A stretch of DNA of 64,000 nucleotides from Pyricularia pennisetigena (GCF_004337985.1 NW_021940920.1:728549-792548), one strand, 5' to 3'. Positions 35,526 to 48,491 are shown, counted from the first letter of the stretch. The notes: a model not told the origin generated them from the sequence alone. Translations and numbers: made by a program.

Positions 35526-37469
35526 ATGAAAGCCATGAAAGAAATGAAGGGGTTCAAGGGTCTCGGCAACAAGATGCTCGGCGGCATGAAGAGGAAGCCC
35601 ACAAACGGTATTGCATTTTCAAGATAGATAGCGCATATCTTTTGCCCAGCCCGAGATTCATGTCCACTGGGGCTAACGATTTGATTGCTTCTCTCCTTCG
35701 CTTAGGATCCACCACTTCAGCGCCTGTCGCTAGCAGCAGCAACCTTCCAGACGGCCCGGACGATGACACACCGGAGGCGATCGCAATCTACAATGCGGTA
35801 TGTATCCAACCAGAACCGATGCGTAAACGCAGCCTTGTATAATGCTCGAGGCGCCGCGACTGCACGGCAAACAACTAACGTCGCGAGAAAACAGAGGAAA
35901 TTCTGCGAGTCTGGAGGCGGCGACAATGCGGTACGTGACATTTCTCAAAATTGAAAGGCGTCAGAGGAGTACCGCCCATATCGGACGATTGTTGATCCGC
36001 TAACTCATTGCAGGGCGACGAAGTTACCTTCCTCCCCGCCATCGTCGATGCGGCCGAGTCCTCCCCCGCCGCCGCCGCCGAGTGCGCGCGCATAATCCGC
36101 AAGTACCTGCACAAGGACTACACATCCCGACCCTCGTTCCAGTACAACGCCATCATGCTCATGCGCATCCTGGCCGACAATCCGGGGATGACATTCACGC
36201 GGAGCTTGGACAAGAAGTTCATCGACACATCCAAGGAGCTGCTGCGTTACGGCCGCGACTTTTCGGTGCGCCAGATGCTCATGGAGACGCTAGACGCGTT
36301 CGAGGCCACCAAGAGTTATGACGAGGGCTTGCAACCAATCCTGGAGATGTGGAGGAAGGAGAAGGAAAAGGCATACAAGGCTTACGGGGTGAGGTTGCAA
36401 CGATACTTATAACTCCCAGACGGGGCGCATCACTAACATACAACCCATGCCGCAGATACCCCCCGGGGGCCCTCCTCGAGGCCCGCCAGGAGGTCCGCCG
36501 CCGAACGCCTTCCAACAACAAAATTACTTTTCGCGCCACCACACCAACCGGCGACTCCCGGATCCCGTCGAGCTGGCCAGCCGGCTCGAGGAGGCGCGCA
36601 CGTCGGCAAAGCTCCTGCAACAGGTCGTGGCATGCACCCCGCCGGCCGAGGTGCTGGACCATGAACTGATCCAGGAGTTTGCAAACCGATGCCTGAGCGC
36701 GTCCAGGTCCATCCAGGTCTACATGACGGCTGAGAACCCGAGTCCGGATAACGACACGATGGAGTCGTTGATCGACACCAACGAGCAGCTTCAGACGGCC
36801 TTGAATCTGCACCAGAGGGCCGTGCTCAACGCCAGGAAGCAGCAGCAGCAACCACAGTCGCCCACGCGGGCCGAAACCATGCCGGCGAACGACATGGGCA
36901 GCGGGCTTGAGACCCCGGACGAACGATTCAGGAGCCCTGACTCCAACGGTTTGTCGCTACACCAACCGACGCCGAGCAACAAGGCGCTGGGCAAGCAGGC
37001 CGAGTCGTCAAGATCGACGCCGCGGCCCGAGGACGATCCGTTCCGGGACCCGGTCGAGGATGGCGGCAGCAGCAGCAATAATGCCAGCGGCAGCAGTAAC
37101 AACCGCGCCGGCGGCTCGTCGTCGCGGGCGGGCGGTGCTTTAGGTAAGGACAGCCACAGCGCTTACGAACCCTTGCACGTGGGCGGCGGGGCAGGATTCG
37201 TCGTCGGCTCGACGCTCGCGGCCGGTTTAGCGCCGGGCGAAGGACGTGGCAGCGGTCCGCCGGCGGCGGCAGAATCCGGCCCAAGGACAAACTTTCAGCA
37301 GACTGATGAGGGGATTGCGGCTTCTCGCACGCGCAATAGGGGCATGACCCAAGGTTCCGCCATCTCGGACCTGTACGACGATTCGGGCGACGAGCGGTAT
37401 GGAAGGACGACGTCAACATCAAGAGCGGTGGGGAAAGGGGTGGACGACGGGCCGATCCACCGGTATTGA
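35526..37469 (+). CDS. VHS-GAT protein of the Lsb5 type
   Basis: Five exons (35526-35607, 35706-35797, 35895-35930, 36014-36388, 36456-37469) encode 532 residues, with a 36-base third exon. A Lys/Met-rich start is followed by a VHS domain (about 48-192), a Pro/Gly-rich linker (196-210) and a helical GAT domain (about 225-312). The last ~220 residues are Ser/Gly-rich and disordered. VHS plus GAT without a clathrin-adaptin ear is the layout of yeast Lsb5, which links ubiquitin and Arf-type signals to actin patches and endocytosis; GGA proteins would have an extra C-terminal ear. All exon phases agree, and the VHS part closely resembles other filamentous-fungal homologues as I remember them. The Pro-rich linker may bind SH3 proteins. 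Function is inferred from the domains. Confidence 0.85.
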
Positions 37470-39081
37470 TGGAAAAGAACCAGCGGTAGGGGGAGAGTGA
37501 CAAAAAAGCAAACGCTACCTTTTGGGGTTGATCTCAGAAGGGTTGAGATAAACAACCTTCTCTGCTTGATAGGAGAAACATTTGTCCATTGTTACTGCGT
37601 CTTGTTTACTGTTTTCCCCAATTGGTCTCTTGTTTTCTTTTTTCTTTTTCTGATCATATTCATTATTAGCCGGCAAGTTTATGCTTCGTTTTAGTTTCTG
37701 CATGTACTCTTGACTTTTGACCAACAAGAGAGGAATTCTCTACACGTTTTCATTTGAATGGCTGGCCTGATGATGCTTGGGGGTTTGCTTCTATGCAGAA
37801 GACTGCTTGCTTGAGTCCGCGCGCGCCGTGTGGTCCGATTTATATTGGCTCGCGACAAAGCGCCAAATCGGGTGACTTTTCCAAAGACGCAAAACAGAAA
37901 CAAAGCAAAAAGAAAAAATAAGAAAGAAAAACACACCGGCGCTTATAGGCGCTACACTGTTCATGCATGTGTCTGCATCATCCGCAGTTGGATTTCGCGG
38001 CTCGCAAAGAAACATGGACCAATCCAGCTCGCGTCCCTCACCGTATCCAGAAGAACAAAGTTTGTTTTTTTATTTCCATCACGAGACGAGCATCGTATTT
38101 GGTCGACTTATCAAGTAATACTTGAGTAGATGTGATTAATTAGTCCCATATACTGTCTCTATTTTGTTTCTTTTTTTTCCCCCTCCTGCTTGGATCTTCT
38201 GTCTCTTGAACAAGGCACAAGGCACAAGGCGCCTTGTGTGACTTGCATAACTCGTGTCAACTTTCATCCAAAGTTGGCTTCTTTTTTTTGGCTTTGTTTT
38301 GTTTGTTTGGTCATTTCCTTTTACGAGTCTTCTCTCTTAAAAAGAATGACAATTAATTTCCTCTGGCTTTGTGGTTGGTCGCACATTCATCCCATTCTTT
38401 TTTTATGTGAGATTCCATACCCATTAAATGTCTGGGTGTAAATCAGACCAAATGCGGAGAGAATACCCAAATATGCAAGACATCCGATACAAGGCTGTGG
38501 GTGTGTAGACCTAGGTCTTCATGAATTATATTAGCAGCAAGCATAACCACAAGGGGATGAACATCTTCGTTCGGTAATGCTAGAGCTAGACTAGTAATGA
38601 TCATTTCCGGGTAGGTTCCCCCAACCTAGCTAGCATCAAGTCCATCCCTCTGAACGCCACTGCAACCTATCTCCTGAAAAGGTCAGAAACCGAGGCCGAC
38701 ATAAGGGAGGGAATAGGGGTCTTTGGCGCCATATTCCCTTCCCAGCTTCGTATTCTACATTTCAGCTCCGTGGGAGCTTTTCTCGCAAGGAACGCTCGAA
38801 ACGGTATACTACAAATCACTAGCCAATCTACACCTATGCTCTCAGCTTATCGCTGCTCCTGCACTAGGGGCTAGAATCGACGGAGTTGTCCATGATTAAA
38901 CTTTTGGGGTTTCTTAGCATTTTCCTCTATTTTTTGGGAGCAGGTCCATACTACTCACGAAGTAGCATGATCAGTACCCAAGTCAGAGACAAACCTGCCA
39001 GCTTTACTTTTGGATGAAAAAGCTTATCTCTAATATATAGGCATTCAACAGGTTTTTGTCTGTGTTGCCAGTCTCTCCCTC

Positions 39082-39112
<31 letters not shown>

Positions 39113-39544
39113 CTGGCCCTTGTATTGGCCTGCGCGCTTTCGTCCGTTCTTTCACGGACAAGCATGGGCAAGCGGATGCGCATGGTGGATTGGAGAAAAT
39201 CGAATAATACTCCGTACCATATAGAACTAGGTACATGTGATCGGGGTGGTTGGTGGGTGCAGGGCCTAAATGGGTATATCCAGGCGAGCACGTCTTTCGT
39301 CGTCTTGTCCGTATCCAGACACACAAACGAAAGAAAATTGCTTTGGGAAAATCAGGGTAATAATTTTTCTTTACTTGGTGGGGCGTTGATAGCGCCAGCA
39401 AAATCATGGAGAGACCTATCGCGTATTCCGTTGTGGAAAAATGAAGAAGTAAAGCTGCCGGGGAGACGGATAAGCCACTCCGACTTTGTTGTTATTGAAT
39501 ATGCACAAACGTCTTGGTAGCGGAAGGGAAAAGGGGTGTGTGCG

Positions 39545-39568
39545 TTTTTTTTTTTTTTTTTTTTTTTT
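39545..39568. repeat. T homopolymer, about 24 bases
   Basis: An uninterrupted T run in gene-free DNA. Confidence 0.9.
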
Positions 39569-40124
39569 CTCTCTGCGAGGGTTGAGGGAGGCTAATATTG
39601 CCACTGTTGGTCTACTGCTATCAATACTAACTACCAAGCTTGCTAGCTATGTGTTTGTTGTTTGACGCCACTCATGGAAGTCATGGATCATTGCTGACAA
39701 GTTAGCCGAGAAGATTGCCAGGAGTAGATTGCTAGGTAGCAACGTTGGTTGCAAGGGAGCAATGGGAGCTTGGACCCCGTGGCAAAAAGAATATTATTAT
39801 GCCTGTATACTGATCTGCTTATTGGCAGGTATTAAGCCACTCGCATCTCTGGGATGATGGGTTGAGGCGGCAAGTGGGCATGCTAGGGTTGTATGCAATG
39901 CAGGTAAGGCGAGGAAGAAATCGATGGAGTACCTAGGTAAGAAGTTCAGAGTGGTTGGATGAATGGATACTATAATGCAGAGATCGGACCAGTCGCCTTG
40001 TTTCCTTTCGTCCTTGCTGAGCCCAGTGCAAGTTTCTTCTTATTCCTGGCTGCATCCCTTGGCTCTTGCTCAGCTCTGATTCCATACTGTACTCAATTTA
40101 CCAACAATTATTCTTTCCAGGAAA

Positions 40125-40141
40125 CCCCCCCCCCCCCCCCC
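40125..40141. repeat. C homopolymer, 17 bases
   Basis: An uninterrupted C run. Such runs are prone to sequencing and assembly error; compare the C run beside the two N at 55008. Confidence 0.9.
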
Positions 40142-42410
40142 TTCTGCCTGTATCTTTGCGATTGGTCCCAGAAAGCCCGTCAAACGCACGTGAGCCTGCG
40201 CTAGCCAAGGTGGGGGACCTGGATGCCGCAGGACCATGACACACTGACACCCATAAGACAAGTTCAATCATTGATGATAACCATGGTAAACTTTGGAATG
40301 CCAAGGCGGTATCTAACAGGAGTCATACGTGGCGGAATGATATGGTTGCGACTGGCAGATTAGAGGAGCTTTGTAAAACGGTGTGGATCCCCGTCCAGAT
40401 GATGTCTGTACAACAGCCAAGTTGTAATCGAGTCAAGCGTTGTCTTGGTGCGCTTCCGCTTGATTGAAGACGCGGGTAGAAGGCTGGGAAGATTTGTGCT
40501 GATATGAGAATACAACATCTGGAATATCCTTGACAACCCTACACAGTGGATATGCACATAGATACTACTCTTTTTTTTTCTTTTTTTTTTTTCTCTTTCA
40601 CTGCTGAAGCTCAATATCGAATGTTCGGAAGTGATTTGCGATATACCAGACATACCATGGTTAGCTTTGATTGGTACTCCGGATAAAGAGGTTGAAGAAA
40701 TGCGATTTCCTAAGACGCACATTGGCGCCCCAAGCCGCTATTTACCTCGCCCACACAGCTGCCTACTGCACACTTGCAGCTCCCGACGATGTTGAGAGAG
40801 CCACTCGGCTGCGAGGAATGCGATTGGACCGCCCACGGAGTCTAATAGTAGCTCGACTAGACTGCAGCGTGGTAGTTCTATTAGACCCACATTGCTTAGC
40901 GGCCCGCACGCACATGGTCAAGTTCCTCTGAACTCAACAAGAGACTAGAAAGGATGACAAAACCTAAGTAGAACAACAAAAAGATGGTGAAAATTTGCGA
41001 TGGGTACGGTAGCACTGACGAAAACTGCAAGGTGCAGTTCTTGTACTATGAAATGAGCTGATATATAGCGGTGACGTGGTTATGAATACTAAAAGAGCTC
41101 TGCAAGCTGCCAGGTCTTGCCGGTGCTGCGGCAGATTCGTGTCACGATTTCCTAGAAAAGCGGACCTGTTTCCGGATCGACGCCCACCAAGCCAACCCCA
41201 TAGCGCAAAGTACAACGTCAGCTCCAGCGCTGCGGCTCACCAGGAGGGTAGCATTGGATAAATATTCGAAACCTTGTCCCATCAATAGTATGTATCTCTG
41301 TCCTTTTCTCCAACACTTACAACCAACAAAGTCCCAGGATATCAACTGCCGAAAACGGTGCAGTCATAATTCGGGACTTATAGAGCCCGGGCAGATAGAC
41401 GTTTGAAATTTACCGGGTAAATGATTCATTTCAGACAAAGGTGAAGCTCTCCTCTCGTCTCCGGTGTGAGGTGGAAAGGGAAGGGAAGGAGAAGCAGTCG
41501 AAATAAAAATATACGAAAGAACCTCGAGCGGATTCCTTCCACCCCACACCATCCCCACTTTGGAAGCTGCAGCTGCGGGTAGGGTCTCCACGACCTTGGG
41601 ATACGGCGATCTAACGGGCTCTCCCAACTTGCCTTTTTGGGCGAAACTTGCGAACTTTGAGATATTTTTTTTTCTTCTGTGTCCCTCTGGCTGGAGACTG
41701 GACGGCTCAAACTGGCTGCGCCTAACAGAACACAGGTACCCAACTCTGTATCGAGATTATTTGACAAACATCTGCAATCTCAGCTGTTGAAAACCACGCA
41801 CTGCGGCAAATACAGAAATTGACTCATGGAGGAGAGCAAGGAAATAATGCAGGTAAGTAATATAACAGCAACGAGCTTGTAATCTTCATTAGCTCACGAC
41901 CACCATCTCCACTTTACTCCATTTTCTCTCGTCTTGTCCTCCCTTGTCTGCTTGTAGCCCTGCTGTACTTCTTTCCGGAGTAAATCAGTAATTAAAAAGA
42001 TACCCAGTCCGTGGGTGCCTGTGGCTGGCGGCCTGTTGGTCGAATCGGGTCATTTCTCATTTCTGAGACCAAGACAGATATTGCTTCCTTCCATTTTCGG
42101 AGCCGACAACTCAAAACGCAGAACAGACGCGAAATGCAGGCGCGACCAGACCCAAATCTGGCACTTGACTTGCGCTTGTCTCTCCATCACCCTGGCCCAC
42201 AGTCCACAGCTCCAAATGTCACGGTTTTACATTCGTCCCATTCTTAATTCTCCCCATCCAATGCACTCACTACATCTACGGAAAGGTACAGAGTACTGCT
42301 GCAAAGTGCCTACGCACCTACAGGCTACCTTGGTTTCCACGCGTACTATAGCACCTATGCTAACACGCAAGCAAGCCCACCCTTATTCTTGAGCTTGATA
42401 TCGTCTCTTG

Positions 42411-42429
42411 TTTTTTTTTTTTTTTTTTT
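42411..42429. repeat. T homopolymer, about 19 bases
   Basis: A T run upstream of the F-box gene. It creates the Phe stretch at the start of a spurious frame. Confidence 0.9.
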
Positions 42430-43456
42430 CTCGCGTATTTCTCTACTGTCACAAGCAAGGCAAGGCACCTTGTTCTCTTCCAGCGCCGCGTCTGGGGAAC
42501 CATTTGCCTTGATTGATGCGCTAGACCGTCTTCTCCCTCCCTCCCTGTCTTGTCCATGGATGGATCCTGGTGAGATGACCCGTCGGCGCTTATTATACTT
42601 TTTGGTCCTCGCCATGGAGCCCCCAAGTCAATTTAGCTCCCGAACGCAAGCGTTCGCCTCTACCTTTCAACCCCTTGTTCTTCTTTGGTATTTCCTTTTT
42701 ATTTTCTTCATTTTTTTCTCGTGTGTGCAACCACTCCCTTGCTATGAAAGACCATCCTGCGCTGGATGGGAACCTCTGGTTGTGATAATTACCGTGCAGT
42801 CCCCGATTCGTCACCAGGTTCACAACCTTACCGGCTTGGGCTGCCAATACTCCACAAGCTTCACCCCTCAACAATAACAACCTCGTCCCAAGTACAAGAC
42901 CTTCTTTCTTGGCGGGCTGGCCAGACACTGCCTAATCTGCCAACACACATACGGTCTGATATCCTCGCCTGCACACTCCGCAGCCGCACCCCTAGTCGAT
43001 TCCCGTGCGTATTTTGAGGGTGTGGATACCACCTATTGCTGGTACCTACTTCAGTTTACTAGTACCTTGCCGACCTGGGTGCATTAGTATCGCTCTTCGC
43101 ACCCAGATAGGGCAAGCTCACAAGCCATGCAGCCACCCTGTTCCCAGGAACTTGCCTGTACCGCTGTTTGGCTGTCTAATTCCCATCCACTTTATGCCCT
43201 TTTCTATTAGTCCATGCTACTACTTCTTGGCTTCTGCGATTGACCTCCTCTCCACCGCGATCCTCGCAACCTTCAAAGGCAACCTCCACTCCTCCATCCC
43301 TCTCGCTTGGCCTAGGGAATTCGTCAGGTTACATAGCTCAGGAGGGGAAGCCATCGACAAGGTGACATCTCACCCGCAGTCCACTCTCGAGATCTTGATT
43401 GGAGCTACGTAAGGCATTATATTTCCATTAGTTGCGCTCATCTTACAGCCCATGGA

Positions 43457-46004
43457 ATGGCGGCCACCGTCCATCCTGCCCAAAAGGCACACAAAATTCC
43501 TTCGGATAGCCTCAATGTCTGCCGTCGGACCCCATTTTCCCTCCGTTCAGACCACAGCGACCGGCTCCTGTCCAAACTCCTAAGCCGGCAGACTTCGCCG
43601 CCTCCAGCGCCACGGCCATCGAAACGGGCAAAGACGTCCCACGATCAAGAACCCATGGCAGCTGCCGCACGCAGGGCAAGACAGCGAAGGACGTGTATAC
43701 GCCTTCCGGATCTTGCGTCTGAGATTTTGGTCTTGATTTTTGAGCATGTGAGTGGAAGATGGGGCTGTCACTGTCACCATTCGGAGGACCTGCTGAGCAT
43801 TTTCATATTTCCGTCTTGCCCTTTTCTCCCTCTCTTTTTTTTTCTGTCTCTTTTTTGATATGTGTATTACAAGTCTGCATGGGTCTCCCGTTGAATGCTA
43901 ACGATTTGGGCTGCTATCCGTCCGTCTTTGCATCAGGTACGAGAGTCAAGTCTCAGGGATTTAGTATCTGTGAGGCTGGTCTCCCGCTGGTTCGACAAGG
44001 TGGCCACGCCCGTCGAATACCAGACCCTTGTCCTGACAAAACGGCTTCTCTACTTCCGAAATCCCGAGCGCATTTCTACCGCTTATGCAAACATAAGCCT
44101 GCATACCAACCACGTATTTGCGTCGATTGACGAGATCGAGAGCTGCCACGACAACCATCGTGCTGTTGCCCAGATCACGACCAGCATTCAGAACTTGTTG
44201 ACATTCACGTATGTCCATCCTAAGGGGTCTTGCGAATAACATGGCTCATGTCTTGTCAAGGTGGCTAATCTGGGTTGGTTGATCATTCAGATGGCGGTAT
44301 GCGCGGACACGCTCCAGTTCAGCTTGCACCTGCCCTATTGCCCGGCTATTCCTCACCACCCCTGGAAGTCATGGCAGGCTACGTCGAGGAACGCGTGTTT
44401 TTTTCGAGAACGTTGCGTCCCGGCACCTCGAGAATCACCACAATTTGTATCTTGAGGCGATCCCGACAGAACTGTTAGTATCCTTAAAGATGGCTATCCC
44501 AAGTCCACCGCTCATGACCGGCATCAGCGGTCTGAAGCAGGTGCTGCTTAATTCGAGGTTGCTGGAAGCCTTTCACTACCAAGATAAGGGACAAGGGACC
44601 AAGTTCACGTTTTCGGCTGGGGAACGATTGCCGCCACTTAAGCAGCTGAGGCTCGAGTGTTACGACTGGTGTCACTCCCGCGAGGAGGTCCTTCGGCACT
44701 GGGATTTTTCACGTATCCAATCCCTGGAGCTCTTGGACATGCCCGTGTTCAAGGCTCTTCGTGCCATTGAAGCTTGCAACCTCTACGGACTACACACTTT
44801 AGTTACGCGTGACTCGGGGATATCAGACACGCGCGAAGAGCTCTCGGCGCACCTGGCCTGGATCATCCGCCAGAGAACTCGGTCACTGAAAAAGCTCGAG
44901 GTGACTGTAGACATGCGGCACTTTGACCCAACCTCGCTGCTGGTGCACGCGACGTCTCTGGAAACGTTGTCCTTGCGGGACTTCATTGGCTTTGGTGACG
45001 AGAGCCGGAGATGTCCGACCATGTGGCTTGATCATTTGAGTATGCTGGCGACGGAGATGAAAAATCTGCACACGTTGGAGCTGGATATGGATACTTTGAT
45101 GACGAATCCTTCGGGCTTCATTGAGACGCTGGCTCGCTTCCCAAGCCTTCACACTCTGACATTGCATGTTCAGTAAGTAGAGCCCCGGCAAATTATGCGA
45201 GCATGCATTCTCTTTCTTTCTTTGTCGCATTGCTGGCACCGAGTAGCTGTCACGAGTTACTATATTGTCTACATGTGTCTGACAGCTTCTTGTGCGACTT
45301 AGGACGGTGGTGCACCCTTGGGACGAAGTCATATCCGGTGTCGACAGGGACGCTGAAGCCGTCATGCACATCTTCACAGCACTGCTGAGGCACAAGTCGG
45401 CAGCCGCAGCCGCCATGAATTCGCACACCAGTCAGAAAGCCTGGCGTCAGGTGACGGTGAACGTTGGGGGCTGGAAGCCCGTCATGGTACGGCGGCTCAG
45501 TCCGGCGTGGAGGAGCAAGAACGAGCACGGAGTGTATGCGGAGCGCTGCTTCGTCATGCAGCAGCATCCGGGGGCTTCTTTGGCCGATCCCTACTTCGTC
45601 ACCGAGGTTGCCACCGAGGAGCTTGGAAGGGAACAGCGCGAGCAGCACCAGCAAAGAGAGCCCGTCAGGGCCTACCTACGTGGTACTGGGCTCGAAGATC
45701 AGGCCATTCCAGGACTTGATCTCGGACATCAGGTATGTGATTGATTCTCCATGGGTGTACTTCTGGATCTGGGACTCATTTTGGCATTGCATGCATCTAT
45801 CCATGCACTTATGCCTGCATCAGTTTGGAGTCTGTTTCCGATAGATTCATGTTGATATCGGGATCAAGTCGACTAACGGGTACCAAACCAATCGAACAGC
45901 CCATATCGGACAATACTCATCTCTTCACCGAAGTTGTACTGGAGTATATTTCGGGAGGCAACCGGCCGCCTGGGCCTATCTTTGCACACCAGACTAAAGG
46001 ATAA
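43457..46004 (+). CDS. F-box protein, substrate unknown
   Basis: A five-exon model (43457-43747, 43937-44208, 44291-45172, 45303-45732, 45900-46004) keeps frame throughout and gives 659 residues. An F-box spans the first intron (about 79-120: LPDLASEILVLIFEH then the LRDLVSVRLVSRWF segment). F-box proteins hold substrates for SCF ubiquitin ligases through Skp1. The middle part has leucine-rich, LRR-like helices (for example LKQLRLECYDW, IQSLELLDMP, LHTLELDMD). The C-terminal part includes a charged segment and ends with a short exon encoding FTEVVLEYISGGN. I do not recognise a specific orthologue. The start of exon 3 is the weak point: around 44340-44400 another frame looks more protein-like, so a sequence error or extra intron there is possible. 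Confidence 0.6.
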
Positions 46005-47227
46005 AAGTAAGGGCTTTTGGCCAACATTATGTCACAAGTCGACGATGATGATACCACGAACAGTTTATGAACTAGAAAGAGCAATGATACCTCAAATACA
46101 CAGTTTTTCTTTTGTTTTGCACCTGGGCTGGAGATTTCGACAGCAGCAGAATACACTGCCATTCTTCGCAGACACAGGTTATAAGGAAGCTATACGGGAT
46201 GCACTCGTTATGGTATAATATCGATAGACATAGTCCAACGATTGGCATTAGTTTATAAAGAACCTTGACCAGCCAAGGTAGCCTCGAAATTTGCTGCGAA
46301 TTGATCTCTTATCACAAGCTGAGCTGATGCTAATGTTGTCTGGTCTGGTTAGCTCATCTGCAAGACTGTTGCATATGACAAAAGTTCAAACTGTCCCACA
46401 CGGGTTAGCTATCTCCTCTTTGGCTTTTGGGGTTTGCCATTTTGTCATGTGCAGTCCTGGACATTTGAGAAGAAAGTCAGATCTTTGTTTCAAGATGTCT
46501 ACAAAAAATCAGTCGACGATGAACCACTTCAGGCTCGGCGCCAAGCCGCTAGAATGATGTGAACCCGGCACGATGGAACTTCGGTGTGGCCCCGCCCCCG
46601 GCCCTGTGGTTCACACAAGTGGTGACGATGAGACCCACTCACACTCGGCTTTTGTGTGAGGCGGAGACAGGCTTAAACCAGGGCCATCCATTTCACCGTC
46701 AAGTTGCTAGTTTGCCCTATAGGAAGAAGGCCGGCCCAAATCCTCTTTAATTTCTAGATTTAGGTACAAACGAGATGTAAATGAAAAAAAAAGCATTGTG
46801 AATGTTGTGTAACCTAACTAGAAACCTCAACATATTGAAGACGTTGAGGAGAACATTGAACAAATCAAGAGAGAGAGAAAAAAAAAGTCAAATGACGTCA
46901 TATCGCTTCTGATTATATAGCCCAGGTTGGTGAGGAATGTCATGAGCGGCGTCTGTTCGATATGTTCATATTTCCTAGAGGGAGAGGGGAAAAAAAAGCA
47001 GCTATGTAATTACTCCGTAAGCCATCTCTAGCAACTAATTGAGCGTTTGGGTGGCTTGCTCATCACACGCGCGGCAAATTGCGGAACGAAATTTGGGTGG
47101 AAACAATCGACAAGACCAATGACAAGGACAAACTTGGTACCACTATTTCATTTTTTTTCCTCATACAAGCCGAATCGCGAGCCGCAGATATCACGAGGAT
47201 GGAGGGCATGGCAAGGGGAAAAAAACC

Positions 47228-47253
47228 AAAAAAAAAAAAAAAAAAAAAAAAAA
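47228..47253. repeat. A homopolymer, about 26 bases
   Basis: An uninterrupted A run about 250 bases before the long T run at 47501; together they form an imperfect inverted A/T pair. Confidence 0.9.
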
Positions 47254-47499
47254 CCCCGTCACTGATTCGCCTTCTGTTCTATTTCGGTGCACTGGCTTCA
47301 CGGTTGATTAGGCATGAAAAATAAAAATAAAAATACATATATAAAGGAAGGAAAAAAACCCCCCAAGTAACGCAACAAACCCCGCTATTGGCTTGCTGGC
47401 TTGTAATTTGTTCTTTTGCTTTTTTTCTTTTTCCTTTGTTTTTCCGGATACCTGTATACAATACATCCCCCACCCGGAACCAACCCCGTTGGTTGAAAC

Positions 47500-47500
<1 letters not shown>

Positions 47501-47542
<42 letters not shown>
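47501..47542. repeat. T homopolymer, about 42 bases
   Basis: An uninterrupted T run, the same length as the one at 34607-34648 within reading error. Confidence 0.95.
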
Positions 47543-48472
47543 CTAGTGAATCATCAGGACGAAACGTTGTGGGTGCAGTTGCTTATAAACTTGTAACCGT
47601 ACAAAAAAAAAGGTGAGCAGGACGGCAGAGGTTTGGTCCGTTACCGATCTCGCTCGCGAGGGAAGAAAATGACATGATTGTGTTCGACAGACAGTCAAGC
47701 GAAGCAGGGGGTCAGTTGGTTTTTCTGTTTCGCTCCACTGTACAATCTATGTTTTGAGACAAGAAACTTCCCTTGACTTTAATAGACATCAGCGGCGCAA
47801 AAGACGCTGGCAAGGGTGAGATACCGGTATCTTGGAAAATGTTTCGGACACATCGCCTGTTGACTAATCTGTTTCTTGATTTGTGTTTTATTTATTTGTT
47901 CTTCATGTTGTGCAACGTTGGATGCATGTGGAGAAGAAACCAAACATATCATTTTTTTTCCCCCGTCAGCTGCGATTCTTGAGGAGGTGAACCGCTTTTT
48001 TTTCTTTTGTTATTTTTTTCTTCAACAAGAAGAAAAGGAAGAACCGAGCTGTGAAGGGAATAAAGTAGACAAACTACGGAGCAAACGCACCGGGAGGTGT
48101 CCTTTGTGCTCTGTATGGGGTAAACTTTTAGCAAGCCAGATAAGACTTGTTTCCCACCTCATGGACATCCATCTTTTCGCAGGGTTTGAATATGTACACA
48201 CAAGGCAAAAAAGGGCGGAAAGGTATATTACGTACCTTTTGGGGCGATCCCTTGAAGATCAACGAACAAACAAAACCCCGTCTGTAATAAAGAATACTTT
48301 TTTTTGGCAAAGGGAGCAGTATCTGAGCCCAACGTCAAAGCCAAAATGCCCAAAAGGCTTCATTGATACGAAGGATGGAATATGACGAGCGAATAAGACC
48401 AGAGTAGAAAAAAACATCAAAAGCAAAGACAGGGTCCATATGCGAGTTTGAAGTCGACGGCTTTTTCTCCAG

Positions 48473-48491
48473 AAAAAAAAAAAAAAAAAAA
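48473..48491. repeat. A homopolymer, about 19 bases
   Basis: An uninterrupted A run in gene-free DNA. Confidence 0.9.

Larger units (their letters stand above)
37470..43456. other. Long intergenic stretch between Lsb5 and F-box genes
   Basis: Six kilobases without a supportable gene. The stretch contains many T-rich tracts (38168-38300, 39089-39113, 39545-39568, 40571-40592, 42411-42429), a 17-base C run (40125-40141) and TAGGTACC-like palindromes near 39930 and 43041. Frames such as 39056-39520 and 42389-42877 are built on T runs (Phe stretches) and lack domains. The part from about 42000 on is pyrimidine-rich and may be the F-box gene's promoter and leader. Confidence 0.55.

Noticed and set aside
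39056..39520. A 154-codon frame starting with a Phe-rich segment
   Set aside because: Based on T tracts, with overlapping frames on the other strand and no protein-like pattern.
42389..42877. A 162-codon frame with an apparent membrane start
   Set aside because: The hydrophobic start is a translated T run. It sits in the likely leader of the F-box gene and has no domain.
45660..45844. An alternative frame at the end of F-box exon 4 (reading FQDLISDI)
   Set aside because: The main frame joins the last exon in phase 0 and ends at a stop with protein-like sequence, so no frameshift is needed there.
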